Shown piece after piece: positions 60,274 through 64,000 of a stretch of 64,000 nt of DNA. A program made the position numbers and the translations under genes. The stretch is from the NCBI GenBank assembly GCA_964509425.1, contig CAZDWZ010000003.1:372001-436000 (forward strand), written 5' to 3'. Positions within the stretch are counted from its first letter, which is position 1, and every line of letters starts with the position of its first letter. This DNA comes from CAZDWZ01 sp964509425 (GTDB lineage Bacteria > Bdellovibrionota_C > UBA2361 > SZUA-149 > CAZDWZ01). The notes below the pieces were generated by a model. The model was not told the origin of the DNA, did no database searches, and saw only the letters and a list, made by a program, of their open reading frames with translations.

Positions 60274-61374
60274 CTACGCAAACACCGATTTTCGAATTGA
60301 GAAACCCGCGACTAACCCGAGGCCGGCCATCGCCGCGATGACTGATGAACCTCCGTAGCTGAGAAGCTTGAGCGTTACACCTACGACCGGGACCACCCCG
60401 ATGACCATTCCGATGTTGATGAAGACGTGCCAAAACATCATGGCGGCCACGCCATAGGAGACGTAAAGGGAGAACTGATCCTGGCATTTTGTGGCGATGC
60501 TGAGAACGCGAAGCACGAGAATCGAGTAGAGAGTTAACACCAGCAGGGAGCCCATGAATCCCCACTCTTCAGCAAGAACGGAGAAGATAAAGTCCGTCGT
60601 CTGCTCGGGGAGAAACCGGAGCTGGGTCTGAGTGCCCTTCATGAAACCCTTTCCAGTGACGGCGCCAGATCCGACGGCGATCTTCGACTGGATCGCGTGA
60701 TAGCCGGTCCCAAGCGGATCGGTCTCAGGCGAAATAAAGTTGATTACGCGATTCTTTTGATAATCCTTCAACATGCTCCACGCCGGGAATGCGAGCAGAC
60801 CACCGACGATCGCGAGGCGGATAATCGTTCCGCGGCGGATGCCCGCGAGAAAGAGCATTGAGCCGCCGATCGCGATGTGGATGAGTGCGGTTCCGAGATC
60901 CGGCTCCTTCATAATCAGGATCGTCGGCACGGCGAGAATAATAGCCGGCATGAGCAAAGTCTTTAACGTGTAGCCGTCGCGCGGTGCGTCGTCGGCGCTA
61001 AACAGTCGGGCATACAACAGGATGAGCGCGATCTTGGTGAACTCGGCGGGCTGCATTCGAATCGGGCCGATGACGAGCCAGCGCCTCGCACCTCCCGCGA
61101 CCGTGCCCTTAACGAGTACGGCAATGAGAAGAATCACACCCAGAATGTAGAAGCCCCAAGCGCATCGTCGCCAAAACGTCGGCCGGATGGAAACGCATGC
61201 GAGAAATCCCGCAAAGCCAATCGCCATGGATACGGACTGCCGAACCATCGAGCCGCTCTTTCCGCTCTGAGCGTCGAATCCCGCGCTTTGCAGGACCACC
61301 AACCCCATTCCACATAATCCGAGCATCGAGAAAACGAGAAGCCAATCAAATCCGGGGAGGAATTTTCTTCTCAT
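60274..61374 (-). CDS. rodA: Rod-shape SEDS glycosyltransferase RodA
   Basis: Polymerises lipid II into glycan for lateral wall growth with PBP2. 366 residues, ten spans, SEDS family signatures: GVILLIAVLVKGTVAGGARRW, IRMQPAEFTKIALILLYARL (with the Glu/Lys core), MKEPDLGTALIHIAIGGSML (catalytic-site EPDLGT), FTQTQLRFLPEQTTDFIFSV-type loop (GTQTQLRFLPEQTTDFIF) and LKLLSYGGSSVIAAMAGLGL. One base separates its start from the mrdA stop. Confidence 0.95.
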   Translation of the reverse strand: MRRKFLPGFDWLLVFSMLGLCGMGLVVLQSAGFDAQSGKSGSMVRQSVSMAIGFAGFLACVSIRPTFWRRCAWGFYILGVILLIAVLVKGTVAGGARRWLVIGPIRMQPAEFTKIALILLYARLFSADDAPRDGYTLKTLLMPAIILAVPTILIMKEPDLGTALIHIAIGGSMLFLAGIRRGTIIRLAIVGGLLAFPAWSMLKDYQKNRVINFISPETDPLGTGYHAIQSKIAVGSGAVTGKGFMKGTQTQLRFLPEQTTDFIFSVLAEEWGFMGSLLVLTLYSILVLRVLSIATKCQDQFSLYVSYGVAAMMFWHVFINIGMVIGVVPVVGVTLKLLSYGGSSVIAAMAGLGLVAGFSIRKSVFA

Positions 61375-61375
61375 G

Positions 61376-63382
61376 TCACTGAACTCCAGTGATTGGTGTT
61401 TGGTTTTGCGCTGGAGGCGCGGCCGGAGGAGCTTGTTGAGCGTCCTCCGGGCTGACCTCGGCCTCAGCGGGCCCGTTCCAGTCGATTGGCTCCTCAGGCT
61501 CGTGCTGAGGTGTTGGGGCAGGCTTGGCGGGTTGTTTTGCGGGAACCTCTGGAGTCGGAGGGACAGGCTCTTCTTTGAGCATGCCGTTCTTTCGGAAAAA
61601 CACCGTCATCACTTCCTTCGAGATTGGAGCAGCAAACTCCCCTCCATGTCCTGAGTTCTCGACCATGACGGCCATCGCAATTTTCGGGTCTTCAGCCGGA
61701 GCGAAGGAGATAAACCACGCGTGGTCCTTGAAAAGTTCTCCGAGGTTTTCCTTGCCGAGCGCAGCCGCCTGTGCCGTTCCAGTCTTTCCGGCGACGGTGA
61801 TACCGGGAAGAGCCGCGCGTTTCCCTGTTCCGGAACGATCGTTTACGACGTTGATAGAGAACTTGCGGATTGTTTCAAGCACCGAAGGATCGAAATCAAG
61901 TTTCTCCGGCGGTGTTCGTGGCGGAACCTCTACTTTGCCGGTGGCAGAGTTCACAATTTGCTTAATCAAAGTCGGTCGACGAAGATATCCGGTCGCGAGA
62001 GCTCCGACTGCACGCGCCATCTGAATCGGAGTCACCGTCATGTATCCTTGACCAATCGAAACGGGGATGGTGTCACCGGGATACCACTTCTGTTTGAAGA
62101 GCTTCTGTTTCCACTCGATCGAGGGGAGGGTACCCGTATCTTCCGCCATCAGCTCGATCCCGGTGGTTCGGCCGAATCCGAACATGCCGCCATACTTGTC
62201 GATGAGCCCGATTTGAAGGTCTTGGCCGAGAGTGTAAAAATATGCATTACAAGAGACCGTGATTGCCTTCGACATGTCGACGGAACCATGACCCGAGTGT
62301 TTGTGGCATTTGTAGGCATGATTTCCGAGCATGAAGTATCCCGGGCAGTGGACGATCGAGGTCGGAGTCACCTTTTTTGCTGCGAGACCCGCAGCGGCCA
62401 TAAAAAGTTTAAATGTGGAGCCGGGAGGGTAGCGGTTGCCGATCGCTCGATTCGAGAGAGGTTTCGATTTGTCAGCGGTGATTTGTTCCCAGTCGTCGGA
62501 ACCCATCTTTCCTGAGAACAGATTGGCGTCGACGGCTGGTGACGAGGCCAACGCCAACACTTCGCCGGTGGTCGGATCCAGTGCAACCACCGCGCCGCGC
62601 CTTCCTGCAAGCCCACGTTCGGCAGCGAGCTGCAAGTCCAAATCAAGAGTGAGAATGACGTCGTTTCCGGCGGTGTCATCGACGATTCCAAGCTCGCCTC
62701 TTCGGTTTCCTCTCGCATCGACCTCGACTTGAACGTAACCGGCTCGGCCCTTAAGATCGTCATCCCATTGTTTTTCGATTCCAGCTTGGCCGATGACGTC
62801 TCCAGAGCGGACATCGGTTCGTCCGGCGGCTAGCAGATTCTCGAGTTGGGTCTTCGATATTTCTCGAGAATAACCCAAAGTCTGTGCGGCGAGGTTCTGA
62901 TGTGGGTACTCGCGTGTCGGGACTGCGCGAACGATAACTCCAGGCAACCGATAGGTGTTTGCCTTTACTTTAGCGAGATCTTCTCGCGAGACGTCGGCCA
63001 AGACGATCTGCGGTTCAAAATGGCGCCCTCGAGGCCGGGACGAGAACTGCTTCTTTACCTGTTCGAGATCGCGGCCAGTAAGCTCCGCAATACTCTTCAA
63101 CGCCTCGGCCACGTTCGGCGTATCTTCCATCATGAGCGCGATATCGAAGGCGGGTCGGTTTCGCACCAGAACGCGATCATAACGATCAAAAACCATCCCG
63201 CGCGGAGGCACGGTTCGAATAGTTCGTGTCCGATTGTTCTCTGAGAGGTCGCGGTAGAATCCCCCATAGACGCACTGGAGATACCACAATCGCACGACAA
63301 GAAGACCGAGCAGCATACACACGGTGCCCGACGAGAATCTTAGGCGCCGGATCGCGGCGGTCTGTTCATTTCTCTCTGCCAT
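61376..63382 (-). CDS. mrdA: Penicillin-binding protein 2 (transpeptidase)
   Basis: Class B PBP that cross-links peptidoglycan for rod growth with RodA. 668 residues. N-terminal membrane anchor at 17-34 (GTVCMLLGLLVVRLWY), the pedestal domain (TVPPRGMVFDRYDRVLVRNR), and the transpeptidase domain: SxxK PPGSTFK with S322/K325, SxN SCNAYFYTLG, and KTGT in VAGKTGTAQAA. The C-terminal ~60 residues are a Pro/Glu/Ala-rich tail (PPTPEVPAKQPAKPAPTPQH), longer than in most PBP2. It is the second gene of the mre-mrd cluster. Confidence 0.96.
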   Translation of the reverse strand: MAERNEQTAAIRRLRFSSGTVCMLLGLLVVRLWYLQCVYGGFYRDLSENNRTRTIRTVPPRGMVFDRYDRVLVRNRPAFDIALMMEDTPNVAEALKSIAELTGRDLEQVKKQFSSRPRGRHFEPQIVLADVSREDLAKVKANTYRLPGVIVRAVPTREYPHQNLAAQTLGYSREISKTQLENLLAAGRTDVRSGDVIGQAGIEKQWDDDLKGRAGYVQVEVDARGNRRGELGIVDDTAGNDVILTLDLDLQLAAERGLAGRRGAVVALDPTTGEVLALASSPAVDANLFSGKMGSDDWEQITADKSKPLSNRAIGNRYPPGSTFKLFMAAAGLAAKKVTPTSIVHCPGYFMLGNHAYKCHKHSGHGSVDMSKAITVSCNAYFYTLGQDLQIGLIDKYGGMFGFGRTTGIELMAEDTGTLPSIEWKQKLFKQKWYPGDTIPVSIGQGYMTVTPIQMARAVGALATGYLRRPTLIKQIVNSATGKVEVPPRTPPEKLDFDPSVLETIRKFSINVVNDRSGTGKRAALPGITVAGKTGTAQAAALGKENLGELFKDHAWFISFAPAEDPKIAMAVMVENSGHGGEFAAPISKEVMTVFFRKNGMLKEEPVPPTPEVPAKQPAKPAPTPQHEPEEPIDWNGPAEAEVSPEDAQQAPPAAPPAQNQTPITGVQ

Positions 63383-63403
63383 CGTCAGGTCTTCTCACCT
63401 ACA

Positions 63404-63982
63404 CTACGAAATTCCGCGAAGACTCGCCTTTGCGGACCACTGCTTCGTCCTCGTGCTCGAGGTGCTGCGATTATTTTGAACCGGCTTTCCACCGAATGCC
63501 ACCGATCGCAAGGCGCGCTTGCGTACGAGACCGATAATAAACGGAGCAAGAATCGCCGTGACAAACGCTTCTCCGAGCACGGTGTTCCTGATGCTCTCGC
63601 CGATCTGTGTGGGAAAATAGAGTGACACAAAGCCCACGTAGGTGAGCGACTTGACGACCGAACAGGCGAACGTGATGATCATCAAGGCCAGCCATTTCTC
63701 TGCATACATCCTGTTGGCGATGAGTCCAACAGCGCAAAACGCCATCACACACCCGGCCGCATTCGGGCCGACGAATTGAGCCGATGCGAAGTCGACCATC
63801 ATGCCCAACAAAAATGCGACGAGGACTCCGGCCGGAGAATAGAAATAGAGCGCAAAGATGACGGTGAGTATAAGTGAGAAATCCGGGGTCACCGCCCCTG
63901 GAGCAATCGTGCGAATCAGTGCCGCGTTCAAAATTGCACCGAAGAGGCAAATTGCACCAATCCAAAGAGCAAGCCGCATCAT
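63404..63982 (-). CDS. mreD: Rod shape-determining protein MreD
   Basis: 192 residues of the MreD membrane family with five to six spans (LALWIGAICLFGAILNAALI; FSLILTVIFALYFYSPAGVL; VAFLLGMMVDFASAQFVGPN; MAFCAVGLIANRMYAEKWLA; LGEAFVTAILAPFIIGLVRK). It links MreC and the elongasome. The last 35 residues are polar (NNRSTSSTRTKQWSAKASLR). It precedes mrdA by 21 bp; mreC and mreB should lie just beyond the right edge of the window on the same strand. Confidence 0.9.
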   Translation of the reverse strand: MMRLALWIGAICLFGAILNAALIRTIAPGAVTPDFSLILTVIFALYFYSPAGVLVAFLLGMMVDFASAQFVGPNAAGCVMAFCAVGLIANRMYAEKWLALMIITFACSVVKSLTYVGFVSLYFPTQIGESIRNTVLGEAFVTAILAPFIIGLVRKRALRSVAFGGKPVQNNRSTSSTRTKQWSAKASLRGIS

Positions 63983-64000
63983 TGTGGTTTGGCTCCTATA

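Overview
The window is a stretch of a diderm, LPS-bearing bacterial chromosome with the early, replication and lysis part of a prophage at its left end. The chromosomal genes (LptE, LolC/LolD, BamA, OmpH/Skp, FabZ, LpxA, LpxI, a membrane H+-pyrophosphatase, RodA/PBP2/MreD) point to a Gram-negative with a lipid A outer membrane. LpxI in place of LpxH, the lone HNH protein, the PEP-CTERM protein and the 'PGN' type of EF-P fit a deltaproteobacterial or Bdellovibrionota-like lineage better than a gammaproteobacterium. That placement is inference from family content. No rRNA and no complete tRNA is visible.

Layout. 1-10776 (all minus strand): about 26 short, mostly overlapping genes of a prophage. 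In transcription order they include an unknown protein, a RecA-fold (Sak4-like) ATPase, a replication initiator-like protein, a helicase-loader-like protein, an XRE regulator, a DUF3268 zinc protein, a holin candidate, an exported lysozyme-like endolysin, a tyrosine integrase and a run of small accessory proteins that ends in a Lar-like zinc-ribbon gene cut by the window edge. No capsid, tail or packaging gene is present, so the structural half must lie to the left or be lost. 10799-16645: a RuvC-like nuclease, an exported EEP-family phosphodiesterase, a metallo-beta-lactamase-fold hydrolase, a PEP-CTERM protein and a YkuE-like metallophosphoesterase.

16747-33232: housekeeping and envelope block. 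leuS diverges from lptE. A small unknown gene and lysS follow, then lolC, a tandem palindromic repeat array containing an assembly gap, lolD, bamA, ompH, fabZ, lpxA, lpxI and hppA. LolC/LolD move lipoproteins, BamA/Skp insert barrels, LptE places LPS, and FabZ/LpxA/LpxI feed lipid A synthesis; lpxD and lpxB are absent from the cluster. 33438-43450: a potassium-scavenging regulon, with an outer-membrane porin diverging from a 31-residue membrane peptide, kdpF, kdpA, kdpB, kdpC, an unknown exported protein, kdpD and kdpE. Two near-identical operator-like boxes lie in opposite orientation between porin and kdp.

43512-60120: mixed accessory region. It holds a VOC protein, a FAN1-like nuclease fused to a DEDDh exonuclease, efp, exported proteins of unknown role, a solitary VirD4/TraG-like ATPase with a duplicated C-terminal domain, a beta-propeller protein, an Rrf2 regulator, a HEAT-repeat lipoprotein, an RlmM-like methyltransferase coupled to a membrane protein with an internally duplicated domain, a DnaJ-family protein and a shortened HNH protein. 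60274-63982: rodA, mrdA and mreD, the end of a cell-shape operon whose mreB/mreC should lie just beyond the right edge.

The best candidates for something undescribed are the solitary VirD4-like ATPase with its repeat domain, the FAN1-exonuclease fusion, the unknown exported protein inside kdp, the 115-bp near-perfect palindrome at 20172-20286, and the palindromic repeat family at 23806-24350 and 33238-33335.
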